Below, in pieces: positions 1 to 6,700 of a DNA stretch of 10,296 nt; within the stretch, counting starts at the first letter, position 1, and the number at the start of each line of letters is the position of its first letter. Under the pieces are notes generated by a model. The model ran no database searches and was not told where the DNA came from. It was given only the letters and a program-made list of their open reading frames with translations. The stretch comes from an uncultured Porphyromonas sp. (GTDB lineage Bacteria; Bacteroidota; Bacteroidia; Bacteroidales; Porphyromonadaceae): positions 1 through 10,296 of the forward strand of contig CAMPUN010000019.1 in assembly GCA_946997275.1 (NCBI GenBank). The letters run 5' to 3'. Position numbers and translations under genes: made by a program.

Positions 1-978
1 CTGAAAGTCCTCCTCCGTCTCACCCGAGAAGCCACAAAAGACATCGGTACTCAGCCCGCAGTCGGGCATATATTCACGGATACGATCCACACGCTCTAAG
101 TACCACTCACGCGTATAGCGGCGGTGCATACGCTCTAGGATACGATTGCTACCGCTCTGCAGGGGGAAGTGGATATGGCGACAGATGTTGGGATAGTGGC
201 TCATCACCTCGAGCGTCTCATCCTTCATATCCTTAGGGTGAGGCGAGGTAAAGCGAATGCGCATCGTCGGCACCGCCTCAGCAACGCTTCGCAACAGATC
301 GGCAAAAGTGTAGCTAGCACCCGTCTCAGTCTGCCAACAATAAGAGTTGACATTTTGCCCTAAAAGCGTCACCTCACGGTAGCCCTCCTGCGCCATGCGC
401 TGTACCTCACGAATGATGCTCTCGGGGTCACGGCTACGCTCACGACCTCGTGTGTAGGGGACGATGCAGTAGGTGCAGAAGTTGTCGCACCCACGCATGA
501 TCGAGACGAAGCCACTGATGTGTAGTCCCGGCAGTCGCACGGGGATCACATCGCTGTAGGTCTCACTCTTGGAGAGCTCAATGCTAATAGCTGGCTCGCC
601 CGCCTCGGCAGCCGCTATCAGGTGAGGGAGGTCCGTATAAGCGTCAGGGCCTGCCACCAGATCCACCCCATGATCCTGTATGAGTGTCTCCTGCACACGC
701 TCCGCCATGCAACCGAGCACACCGACGATCTGCGGATGCCCCGAGCGTCTGCGCTGACCGTTGAGATTGTCCAGACGACGTATGATACGTAGCTCCGCAT
801 TGTCCCGCACCGAGCAGGTATTGATGAGGACGGCGTCCGCCTCGTCGATCTGATCGGTGAGCTGGTAGCCCGCCAGTTGCATCTGTGCAGCTATGATCTC
901 GCTGTCAGCGACATTCATCTGACAGCCATAGGTCTCGATGTAGACCCGCTTGCTTTCTTGCTCTACTCTCTCGGTCAT
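1..978 (-). CDS. miaB: MiaB, tRNA-2-methylthio-N6-dimethylallyladenosine synthase (C-terminus beyond the window)
   Basis: This is the N-terminal 326 residues of a MiaB methylthiotransferase, a cytoplasmic radical SAM enzyme that converts i6A37 to ms2i6A37 in tRNAs reading UNN codons. The translation starts at ATG 978-976 (MTERVEQESKRVYIETYGCQ). The three N-terminal cluster cysteines are visible: Cys19 (YGCQMN), Cys55 (INTCSVR) and Cys90 (LGCMAER). The radical SAM CxxxCxxC motif is Cys164, Cys168, Cys171 (RGCDNFCTYC), followed by PYTRGRERSR. GQNVNSY at 207-213 and LQSGSN at 273-278 are typical of MiaB and argue against the relatives RimO and MtaB. The family is about 440-470 residues, so roughly 120-140 residues, including the TRAM domain, lie left of the window. 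A TAnnTTTG box sits 8 bp upstream of the start, which suggests a very short leader. No frameshift is seen. The identification is firm. Confidence 0.96.
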   Translation of the reverse strand, partial: MTERVEQESKRVYIETYGCQMNVADSEIIAAQMQLAGYQLTDQIDEADAVLINTCSVRDNAELRIIRRLDNLNGQRRRSGHPQIVGVLGCMAERVQETLIQDHGVDLVAGPDAYTDLPHLIAAAEAGEPAISIELSKSETYSDVIPVRLPGLHISGFVSIMRGCDNFCTYCIVPYTRGRERSRDPESIIREVQRMAQEGYREVTLLGQNVNSYCWQTETGASYTFADLLRSVAEAVPTMRIRFTSPHPKDMKDETLEVMSHYPNICRHIHFPLQSGSNRILERMHRRYTREWYLERVDRIREYMPDCGLSTDVFCGFSGETEEDFQ

Positions 979-986
979 AATAAGCG

Positions 987-994
987 CAAAGGTA
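987..994 (-). promoter_or_regulatory. Putative Bacteroidetes -7 box of miaB
   Basis: On the minus strand the sequence reads TACCTTTG, an exact fit to the Bacteroidetes -7 consensus TAnnTTTG. It lies 8 bp upstream of the miaB ATG, so a transcript would start only a few bases before the start codon. I see no clear -33 TTTG at the expected distance, so the call rests on one box and its position. Confidence 0.45.
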
Positions 995-1017
995 CGAAAT
1001 TAGCACGTAGAGCCTGG

Positions 1018-1288
1018 CACTCTGCTAGCGGAGGTAGGCTGACGCATTATGAAAATGAACTAGTCTCTACGGAGGAAATCGTGAATTCCTCTGTGGGGAT
1101 CTTTGATTTTCCAGTGAGGAGCGGAAAAACTCTTCGGACTTATGATTTCATTCTTCCGAAGTTTCATTTCATTCTTCCGAAGTTTTATTTCTCGCCTCCG
1201 TGGAGAATTTCTGTTTTCCACCAAGCTATTTGGGATTTCCTCGGTTATCGTCTTAGGCAACTCCTAGCAGAGTGTCTATAATGCGTCA
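1018..1288. repeat. Two inverted 11-mer pairs in crossed order flanking the miaB-MFS gap
   Basis: Pair X is cactctgctag at 1018-1028 and its exact reverse complement at 1264-1274. Pair Y is tgacgcattat at 1040-1050 and its exact reverse complement at 1278-1288. The order along the plus strand is X, Y, X', Y', so the pairs cross rather than nest as they would in a simple terminal inverted repeat. Y' lies inside the last codons of the MFS gene, including bases of its stop codon. The arrangement could be the remnant of an inserted and rearranged small element, or an RNA pseudoknot. Both are inference. Confidence 0.6.
1145..1185. repeat. 21-bp-period tandem repeat in the miaB-MFS gap
   Basis: Two identical 20-bp copies (atttcattcttccgaagttt) lie at 1145-1164 and 1166-1185, one base apart. 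A degenerate third copy follows from about 1187 (atttct, then cctccg), and a partial match precedes it near 1130-1140 (ctcttcggactt). Because the period is divisible by three, a short minus-strand reading frame here gives a 7-residue repeat (KLRKNEM), but nothing else supports a gene. The rest of the 979-1275 gap holds the miaB promoter box, an inverted 9-mer pair (1072-1080 with 1234-1242) and the crossed inverted repeats listed separately. Confidence 0.8.
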
Positions 1289-2535
1289 ACCTTGCTGAGC
1301 CGCTCCCTCTGGATCCGCTTGTAAAGGACGATGTATAGGGCGACCGCGGCACCCTCTGAGAGGATCGTCATAGCGATGATGATCGGTTGTTGCTCCAGGT
1401 CGTAGAGCCACCCCATGAGGAAGGAGCCGAGGAGGAGCGACAGACCGTAGATCGTGTTAAAGATGCCAAACCCTATGCCACGCTTACTGAAGGGCGTGAT
1501 GTCGGCAATGGCAGATCTCATGACTGTCTCGTGCGCTCCCAGTACGACCCCCATCAGAATCATCCCCACCCAGAGCATCCCCATAGAGTGAGACAAGGTT
1601 AGCAGTGGCACAAAGGCTGTTAAGATAGGAACAATGAGCAGGATCAGCACGCCACCCGTCTTGTGCCCCAGCTGGCGCTTGAGGCGATCGTACCCTTTTC
1701 CGATGAAGATCGCGACGAGAGCGTCCACAGCCATGGCAACAGCGTAGAGGATCGGCACCATCCCGTCAGAGACTATCTGCTGCGTCTTCAGATGATAGCC
1801 GATAAGGCTGAAGTTGATCAGTCCGAAGGCTACGAAAAAGGTAAATGCTGAGTAGATCCAGAAGATCGGTTGCAGGCGCGGAGGCTTTTCGGAGGCATTC
1901 ACCTGCGGGGTGAGCGCCTCTCGTACGAATTTGCGATGCACTAAGGCAAGGACCACCATCAAAATGATAAAGGGAATGACCAGTAGCTGATAACCTAACT
2001 GAAAGACCTCTAGATCACTGCTCCCCACGAAGTAAAAGAGTGCGGTAAAAATCAAGGGACCTAGGAAAGCACCCAACTGATCGAGCGCCTCCTGAATACC
2101 GAAAGCGTACCCCAGACCAATCTGGTTTTCTGCGACGGCTGAGAGGATCGTGTCTTTGGCTGGACTGCGGAAGGCTTTGCCTATACGCTCAAGGAGGATA
2201 AAGGTGTAGAGCCATCCCCACGAGGTGGTCAAGCCCATCAACGGGATCACCAGATGCACCCCATAGCCCACAAAGAGGAAGAGCCAGTAGCGCTTGCTCT
2301 TGTCCAGCCAGGCACCTGAGAGCAAGCGTAGCGCATAGCCGAGGAATTCGCCCAACCCGAAGACTAGCCCCACCTGCGTTGCCGAGAGCCCCACCAAGCT
2401 GAGGTACTGTCCGTTGACACTGCGAGCGGACTCATGCACGAGATCTCCCAGCATGCTGATCACACCAAAGAGAAGTACGATCGTTAGCGCCGGAGAGCTA
2501 CTCCATAAACCTATCTTCTTCTGTGTCTTTGTCAC
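1276..2535 (-). CDS. MFS transporter (major facilitator superfamily), substrate unknown
   Basis: This encodes a 419-residue inner-membrane protein, the usual length of a 12-helix MFS carrier. Hydrophobic segments run through the whole sequence (for example 17-30, 84-100, 183-199, 228-246, 296-312, 319-335). The motif A-like loop after helix 2 is GAWLDKSKRY at 74-83, and a weaker counterpart in the second half is GKGYDRLKRQLGHKTG at 279-294. The stretch ERIGKAFRSPAKDTILSA (116-133) fits the conserved cytoplasmic loop common in drug-efflux-like and sugar-type MFS members. A charged, non-hydrophobic linker (about 200-222) separates the two six-helix halves. The start is GTG at 2535-2533: in-frame codons upstream reach a TAG at 2550-2548 without an ATG, and the next ATG (residue 28) would cut into helix 1. 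The gene appears to be transcribed alone. The substrate cannot be read from the sequence. Confidence 0.88.
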   Translation of the reverse strand: MTKTQKKIGLWSSSPALTIVLLFGVISMLGDLVHESARSVNGQYLSLVGLSATQVGLVFGLGEFLGYALRLLSGAWLDKSKRYWLFLFVGYGVHLVIPLMGLTTSWGWLYTFILLERIGKAFRSPAKDTILSAVAENQIGLGYAFGIQEALDQLGAFLGPLIFTALFYFVGSSDLEVFQLGYQLLVIPFIILMVVLALVHRKFVREALTPQVNASEKPPRLQPIFWIYSAFTFFVAFGLINFSLIGYHLKTQQIVSDGMVPILYAVAMAVDALVAIFIGKGYDRLKRQLGHKTGGVLILLIVPILTAFVPLLTLSHSMGMLWVGMILMGVVLGAHETVMRSAIADITPFSKRGIGFGIFNTIYGLSLLLGSFLMGWLYDLEQQPIIIAMTILSEGAAVALYIVLYKRIQRERLSKVDAL

Positions 2536-2555
2536 TTTCTTATGCCACTAGTGCT

Positions 2556-2582
2556 CAGTCTAGCAGTCGACCTGCTAGGCTG
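2556..2582 (-). promoter_or_regulatory. Hairpin in the leader of the MFS gene
   Basis: A dyad pairs ctagcag (2560-2566) with ctgctag (2572-2578) around a 5-nt loop. Outer pairs extend it to 11 positions with one mismatch on the transcribed minus strand. It lies between the putative promoter box at 2602-2609 and the GTG start at 2535, so it would fold in the 5' untranslated region. It could be an operator dyad or an RNA control structure. No known riboswitch family is recognised. Confidence 0.45.
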
Positions 2583-2601
2583 TCTGATTACATCGCAAGG
2601 T

Positions 2602-2609
2602 CAAAGTTA
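2602..2609 (-). promoter_or_regulatory. Putative Bacteroidetes -7 box of the MFS gene
   Basis: The minus strand reads TAACTTTG, matching TAnnTTTG. A start a few bases downstream would give a leader of about 60 nt that contains the hairpin at 2556-2582. No convincing -33 TTTG is visible upstream. Confidence 0.45.
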
Positions 2610-2676
2610 CAACTATAATCCTACACCGCCTAGATCACCCAAAGCTCACATGTAGAGACCTTGACGTGTAATCGCT

Positions 2677-2715
2677 GTAGGGACGCTCGGGAGTGTCGAG
2701 TCGGAGGGCGTCCGT
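2677..2715. repeat. 39-bp repeat arm, inverted relative to 3424-3462
   Basis: This 39-mer starts gtagggacgctcgggagtgt and ends gggcgtccgt. Read in reverse complement, 3424-3462 matches it at all but about four positions. The pair encloses most of the repeat block, making it an outer inverted repeat. Its ends, gtagggacg and cgtccgt, are shared with the 27-bp repeat at 2770-2796. Confidence 0.75.
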
Positions 2716-2746
2716 TGTAGTACAGCGAGACGAGTAACGGTTGTAG
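2712..2746. repeat. 35-bp direct repeat, second copy at 3306-3340
   Basis: The sequence begins ccgttgtagtac and ends gacgagtaacggttgtag. The copy at 3306-3340 differs at two positions. In both places a 44-bp identical block (2770-2813 and 3337-3380) lies just downstream, directly joined in the second copy and separated by about 23 bp in the first. The core gacgagtaacgg recurs in reverse complement at 3465-3496. Confidence 0.8.
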
Positions 2747-2769
2747 TACAGCATGACGAGTAGCCCTGT

Positions 2770-2907
2770 GTAGGGACGCACGATCTGTGCGTCCGTCCCC
2801 GTTAAAACCACGGCGCTGTAACCTTTGACCCAACGGACTCGGTCTCCTTTGATACAACGGACGCAGTAACCTTTGAGACAACGGACGCACAGATCGTGCG
2901 TCCCTAC
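2770..2907. repeat. 27-bp perfect inverted repeat enclosing 24-bp tandem units
   Basis: The arms 2770-2796 and 2881-2907 are exact reverse complements over 27 bp. Each arm also contains its own dyad, ggacgcac-gatct-gtgcgtcc. The interior holds cgttaaaaccacgg and three 24-bp units. The first 44 bp (2770-2813) recur identically at 3337-3380. The layout resembles a non-autonomous mobile or palindromic element (MITE- or REP-like), with no transposase nearby. Whether it occurs elsewhere in the genome cannot be seen from this window. Confidence 0.8.
2822..2893. repeat. Three 24-bp tandem units beginning cctttga
   Basis: Units begin at 2822, 2846 and 2870, exactly 24 bp apart, each reading cctttga, then two or three variable bases, then caacgga. 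The preceding 24 bp (2798-2821) look like a more degenerate unit. Two further units at 3389 and 3413 in the second module copy keep the same 24-bp spacing, and an isolated one starts at 3511-3512. The last unit overlaps the right arm of the 27-bp inverted repeat. Confidence 0.75.
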
Positions 2908-2934
2908 AGAGGGTTACACGTCTCACGTGTCAGA

Positions 2935-3180
2935 CGACCGCTTGCGGTCGGACGAATCATAGCCCCCAGTCGGAGGGGCAAAGCCCCGAACGACTGGGGG
3001 TTATAGCGGAGATAGAGAGGTAACGACCTCCCCTTGTGGGAGGTCGGACTGAGACTGTATCCCCGTCTGGTCCGACCCACAAGGGGTCGATAAATTGTTG
3101 CCGTCTTGCATCCATCGGTCGTTCGGGGCTATTGCCCCTCCGACCGACGGCTATGATTCGTCGGACCTCTTGCGAGGTCC
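2935..3180. repeat. Mirror-symmetric array of six hairpins (246-bp composite palindrome)
   Basis: Three hairpin types occur in the order 1-2-3 and then inverted as 3'-2'-1'. Type 1: 2935-2950 (cgaccg, loop cttg) and 3163-3180 (ggacctc, loop ttgc). A perfect 14-mer, gacgaatcatagcc, follows type 1 at 2951-2964 and is inverted at 3149-3162. Type 2: 2963-3000 (10-bp stem cccccagtcg around an inner ggggc-aaa-gcccc) and 3112-3150 (7-bp core stem tcggtcg around ggggc-tatt-gcccc). Type 3: 3024-3046 (9-bp stem cgacctccc, loop cttgt) and 3073-3089 (6-bp stem cgaccc, loop acaag). Paired copies keep loops and linker but differ in stem sequence with compensating changes. No coding gene is supported here. 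Confidence 0.8.
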
Positions 3181-3186
3181 TTTTTT
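3163..3186 (+). terminator. Intrinsic terminator-like hairpin with T6 tract, plus strand
   Basis: A 7-bp GC-rich stem, ggacctc (3163-3169) with gaggtcc (3174-3180), has a ttgc loop and is followed directly by six T at 3181-3186. This is the classic form of a rho-independent terminator on the plus strand. No plus-strand gene lies upstream, so it either ends an unannotated transcript or is simply the outer hairpin of the mirrored array. The left-hand counterpart (2935-2950) has no T-tract on either strand. Confidence 0.5.
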
Positions 3187-3189
3187 ATA

Positions 3190-3251
3190 GGGGGATCGGA
3201 GGAGGAGGAGAGGTTAGAAATTAGAGGTTAGAAGAGAGAGGGGGGATCGGA
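3190..3251. repeat. Purine-rich tract with short direct repeats
   Basis: Almost all bases on the plus strand are purines. An 11-mer gggggatcgga occurs at 3190-3200 and again at 3241-3251, bracketing two copies of gaggttagaa at 3210-3219 and 3224-3233 (period 14). No function is evident. It marks the boundary between the hairpin array and the second repeat module. Confidence 0.65.
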
Positions 3252-3305
3252 GCTATCGGAAGGATCGAACGAATAGTTCAATGAGGGGACACACGAGACG
3301 CATAA

Positions 3306-3462
3306 CCGTTGTAGTACGGAGAGACGAGTAACGGTTGTAGGGACGCACGATCTGTGCGTCCGTCCCCGTTAAAACCACGGTGCCATAACCTTTGACACAA
3401 CGGGCGCTGTCACCTTTGACACAACGGACGCCCTCCCGCTAGACACTCCCGTGCGTCCCTAC
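3306..3462. repeat. Second, partial copy of the repeat module
   Basis: This copy contains the 35-bp repeat (3306-3340), the 44-bp block identical to 2770-2813 (3337-3380), two 24-bp units (3389, 3413) and a 39-bp segment (3424-3462) inverted relative to 2677-2715. It lacks the exact right arm seen at 2881-2907; the matching place is taken by cgtgcgtccctac at 3450-3462 preceded by a different sequence. The two modules are in the same orientation on either side of the mirrored hairpin array. Confidence 0.75.
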
Positions 3463-3464
3463 AG

Positions 3465-3496
3465 CCGTTACTCGTCAAAACCGTTACTCGTCAAAA
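3465..3496. repeat. 16-bp perfect tandem duplication
   Basis: ccgttactcgtcaaaa is present twice in succession at 3465-3480 and 3481-3496. Its reverse complement contains gacgagtaacgg, the core of the 35-bp repeats at 2712-2746 and 3306-3340, so this is an inverted, tandemly amplified piece of the same family. Confidence 0.85.
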
Positions 3497-3511
3497 TTGT
3501 CACACGTCTCG

Positions 3512-3560
3512 CTTTGACACAACGGACGCCCTCCCGCTAAACACTCTCCGTGCGTCCCTA
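3512..3560. repeat. Direct repeat of 3414-3461
   Basis: This 49-bp segment begins ctttgacacaacggacgc and ends gtgcgtcccta. It repeats 3414-3461 with one substitution and a small change near the cactc(t)ccg part. Beyond it, 3561-3651 holds only small dyads: cgcta-cacg-tagcg at 3566-3579 and cagcg-tga-cgctg at 3603-3615. No gene is seen between 3561 and the stop codon at 3795. Confidence 0.75.
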
Positions 3561-3651
3561 CTTTTCGCTACACGTAGCGTCTATTGAGACGATTGCAGAT
3601 CACAGCGTGACGCTGAATGCACCTGAGCACCGTTTCGATGTGCGGTCGTAT

Positions 3652-3659
3652 TACCTTTG
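3652..3659 (+). promoter_or_regulatory. Possible plus-strand -7 box (TACCTTTG)
   Basis: The plus strand reads ttaTACCTTTGCACC-like sequence: the box TACCTTTG fits the TAnnTTTG consensus and is followed by CACC. No good -33 TTTG is found, though gtttcg occurs at 3632-3637. No plus-strand gene of useful length follows. Only a hairpin is present, at 3727-3763, so if active the box could drive a small RNA of about 100 nt. The box may also be chance. Confidence 0.3.
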
Positions 3660-3726
3660 CACCGTCTACCTATTTTAGCGAGGCATTGCCCCCACCCTAG
3701 TCACACTCCTATGGCTGTGATACAGC

Positions 3727-3763
3727 AATCGGGGTAGCTCTCACTAGGAGGACTACCCCGATT
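3727..3763. terminator. Hairpin downstream of the giant surface-protein gene, possible bidirectional terminator
   Basis: An 11-bp perfect stem, aatcggggtag (3727-3737) with ctaccccgatt (3753-3763), encloses a 15-nt loop. It lies 31 bp beyond the stop codon of the gene at 3795-8393, a usual place for the end of that transcript. On the minus strand, however, no T-tract follows. The T-rich side (attactctattattta) is on the plus strand. It may work for both directions or mainly for plus-strand transcription. Confidence 0.5.
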
Positions 3764-3794
3764 ACTCTATTATTTATATGCGACGAGCGCGTCC

Positions 3795-6700
3795 TTAGCG
3801 CTGAAGCTTCTTGATCCAGCGGAGACCGTCGGCGGACTGTACGTCGAGCAGTACGACGTCCGTCTCGGGCATCTCAATATCTACCTGCGTCTGACCATCG
3901 GTCGTGGCACGCTCCAGTAGATAGCCGTGTACGCTGTACAGCTGGTAGCCGGCGATACCCTCGTCGTAGGAGATGCGATAGCCCGTAGCGGTGCGCTCGA
4001 TGGCTAGATCAGGCTGGTGATCCTGCTGCTCCTCGTAGCGGACGTTGCCGTACGACATACGTAGCTCGAAGCGGCGTCCGTCACGCTCACTATAGCCGTA
4101 GCTGTAAGTCGGGTTGGCGAGCAAGTCCTGCTCGGTGCCACGCAGACGGTCGTAGAGAGACAGCTTGTCGAAGGGCTTCTCCGCCAACGTCGTGAAGTCT
4201 AGCGTGAGCATACCATCGGTAGGCGCAAAGACGCCTAGCTCGACCACGGCACTAGGCACATTGGTCTGTACGAAGTTGCAGGTGCTATCGGTCGGACTGA
4301 TGAAGTAGACAAGCGGAGCTGTCTGCATTCCCTCTGGCGCAATCAGTGCTGGCGTCGACTCTTCCGTATCTTCGGGTAGCAGCTCGGCCGTGGCATAGCC
4401 TCCCTCGGCATCGGTAACCGTCACAGCAACATATCGCTCGGTGATCTCATCAGACTCTTCGTCTGCACTACGCAGCTTAGCTCCCCGGCCATCTGTACTA
4501 TTAGGATCTACAAGCACTGAGTACTCTGGCGCAGTAGGGAAGTAAAGCGTCAGGGAGTCGTTGGAACGTATATTGATTACAAACGCTTGCAGAGGAGGAA
4601 TTACATTTACGGTTGGATCCTTAACTCCTTTCTTTGGCTTTAGACCATTAGTATGGTTAATATAGTAGCGCCAAGCTCCGTCAGCATAGATATAGATTCC
4701 TCCCATTAAGATTTCTTTTCCGTTCGCCTCAAGCAACTTCCTATAGTCAATAGGACACATAAAAGGATTGCCAACAAGCGTGTAGATTCCCCTTTCAGGC
4801 ATCCAGTTGCACTTTAAGGAGTAACCCTCGACCTCTTTCTTTTCATTGCCAGTTACAACAAATGTAGTCCCAATCCTTCCCGTCTCATCATCCTCAAAGA
4901 GGAAGCGGTAGTCCCGTGCGAGGAATCTCGGTACAGAGTCGACCTTGCTAACTGGCTTTAAGTCTTTGGTATCAAAGTAGCCAAAGAATGAGGTACTAGC
5001 GGCAATTGAATCAGTTTTCTTTCCACTTCCATTAAGGTTATAGTCATTATCATACCAGTAGTAAGTCGTGATATATTTATGCCGTGGGTAGTATTTTGCT
5101 CGCTCCTTGTTCTCATAGTAGGGTAAGCGGATGATACCATCTAGCCCGTTGAGGTTCTTATGATCCTTCGCTCCTATCTTACTAGAGTTGTAGCCCTTTA
5201 CCTTGAGTGCTAATGCATAATTGTAGTCAGCAATGAGACTACCTTGCTTGCTGATGGGAATTTCGAAGGAAGCCTCCGATAGAGTTGAGGTGCTTCGCTT
5301 GACTTTGAGGTAGCGCTGATAGGTAAGTGGGTAGCCACCTAGGGAGAAGTCCCCAGCATAGACATTCTTGAGTGGCGTAGAGATCATATACCAGCGATCT
5401 CGCTCTAGAGGGCGACCATAAGCACCAGGATGCTCGGGATCTTCGTGCGCTTTGATCGATCCGTCCGACTGCACGATACCAAAGTTGTAGTCGATGAAGG
5501 CGCGCGAGTAGTGCGTCAGTCGCTGTGGCTCACCTAGGGCAGAGCCGAAGTGGAAGTAGATATCGTTGCACTCGGGCACTCCCCAGAGAAGCGTATCCGT
5601 TTTCGTCGGGTCTAAGTTAGGATAGTAGTCATCGACTATCCCTGGGAGGTGTACATCGGTACACCTAGCTGGGACTGCCTTAATAGGCTTACCCTCCTTG
5701 TCTGCCCAGTTATCTAGAGAGTTCCAGTCAGCAGACTTGGCATCCTTACGCCACCATAGCTCGGGCGGAGCTACTGATAGTATGAAGGACACGGCTTGTG
5801 TCGCTGTCGCACCATCGCATAACACGTCCGTAATCTCAAGCTTCCACTCGCCTGTGATTGCTCTAGTAGCTTTAGGAATAATAATCTGCCGCCCCTGATG
5901 CTTCGTCGTCCCATCAGGTTCTGTCCAAATATAGTTAGATTCAGGTCTGATACGTGGGCACTCCAGCTTAACAGTCTCTCCCTCGCAATACTTGGTATCA
6001 TTAGTATCTGTGATGAACGAAGAGCCTCCCAAATTATTCATCTTGATGACCTCGCCACCGTTGTCTAGGAGACAGTCGCCAGATCCAGTCCTAATATAGA
6101 GTTTATACTCAGGCTGGACATTCTCTCCTGTAAGCTTAAAGACAACAGGCTTGCCTTGATCCTTCGAGAGGAGCGTCTGGCTGGCATAGAGTTTGTTTAT
6201 ATCCTTGACATCTCGTAGCTCTACGATGGTCTCACCTGCCGTATGAATGGGTCGTACCGATACATAGGCAGTCTGACCACCCGGACAGCTATAGTTATAT
6301 AGCTGATCCCGATCATAGGTGGGCGTTGTAGCCTCTATCGTGAGTTCTGTACCTAGCTGGAGACAAGGTATAAAGTCGTCGTCGGTGAATTTGTCTATCG
6401 ACTCATAGTGGTATTGAATCTTTATGGTAGAGGTCTTCCAAGGTAGCTCTATGTAGCAATCTTCGGGATTCTTAGAGCCATTTGGATCAAAGGGTGTAGT
6501 ACCAGAGTCGATGAACTCCTCACGGCCATTAGAAATGTTAGTCTGGCGAGCACTTGCGTATATTGGCGCTGGTTCATTATTACGCAAAAGGATGGCACGA
6601 GACTTCGCTCCACGGAAAGGATAGACACGAATCCTATCACAGCCAAACTTTTCGATCTCGGGCTTTAAGTCTTGACCTTGATTCGCAAGTTCATACTTCA

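Noticed and set aside
1060-1260. 66-codon minus-strand frame with a 7-residue repeat (KLRKNEM)
   Set aside because: The repeat follows from the 21-bp DNA period. There is no promoter box or recognisable domain, so I treat it as an intergenic repeat.
877-1281. 134-codon plus-strand frame
   Set aside because: It overlaps the start of miaB on the other strand and then the intergenic repeat. It has no family resemblance.
2630-2926. 98-codon minus-strand reading frame in the repeat block
   Set aside because: It consists entirely of the 24-bp and 27-bp repeats read through. The product is Arg/Leu-rich with no domain, and the sequence is explained by repeat structure.
2935-3190. Insertion sequence with transposase
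   Set aside because: No reading frame with transposase motifs exists anywhere between 2536 and 3794. Only non-coding repeats are present.
3036-3224. 62-codon plus-strand frame
   Set aside because: It reads through the right half of the hairpin array and the terminator-like stem, so its sequence is constrained by the palindromes and not by coding.
2677-3560. CRISPR array
   Set aside because: The direct repeats are few, differ in length and mix orientations. There are no regularly sized unique spacers and no cas gene nearby.
3711-3737. Eight-residue plus-strand peptide (MAVIQQSG) ending at the hairpin, like an attenuator leader
   Set aside because: No plus-strand operon follows, and such a short frame is expected by chance.
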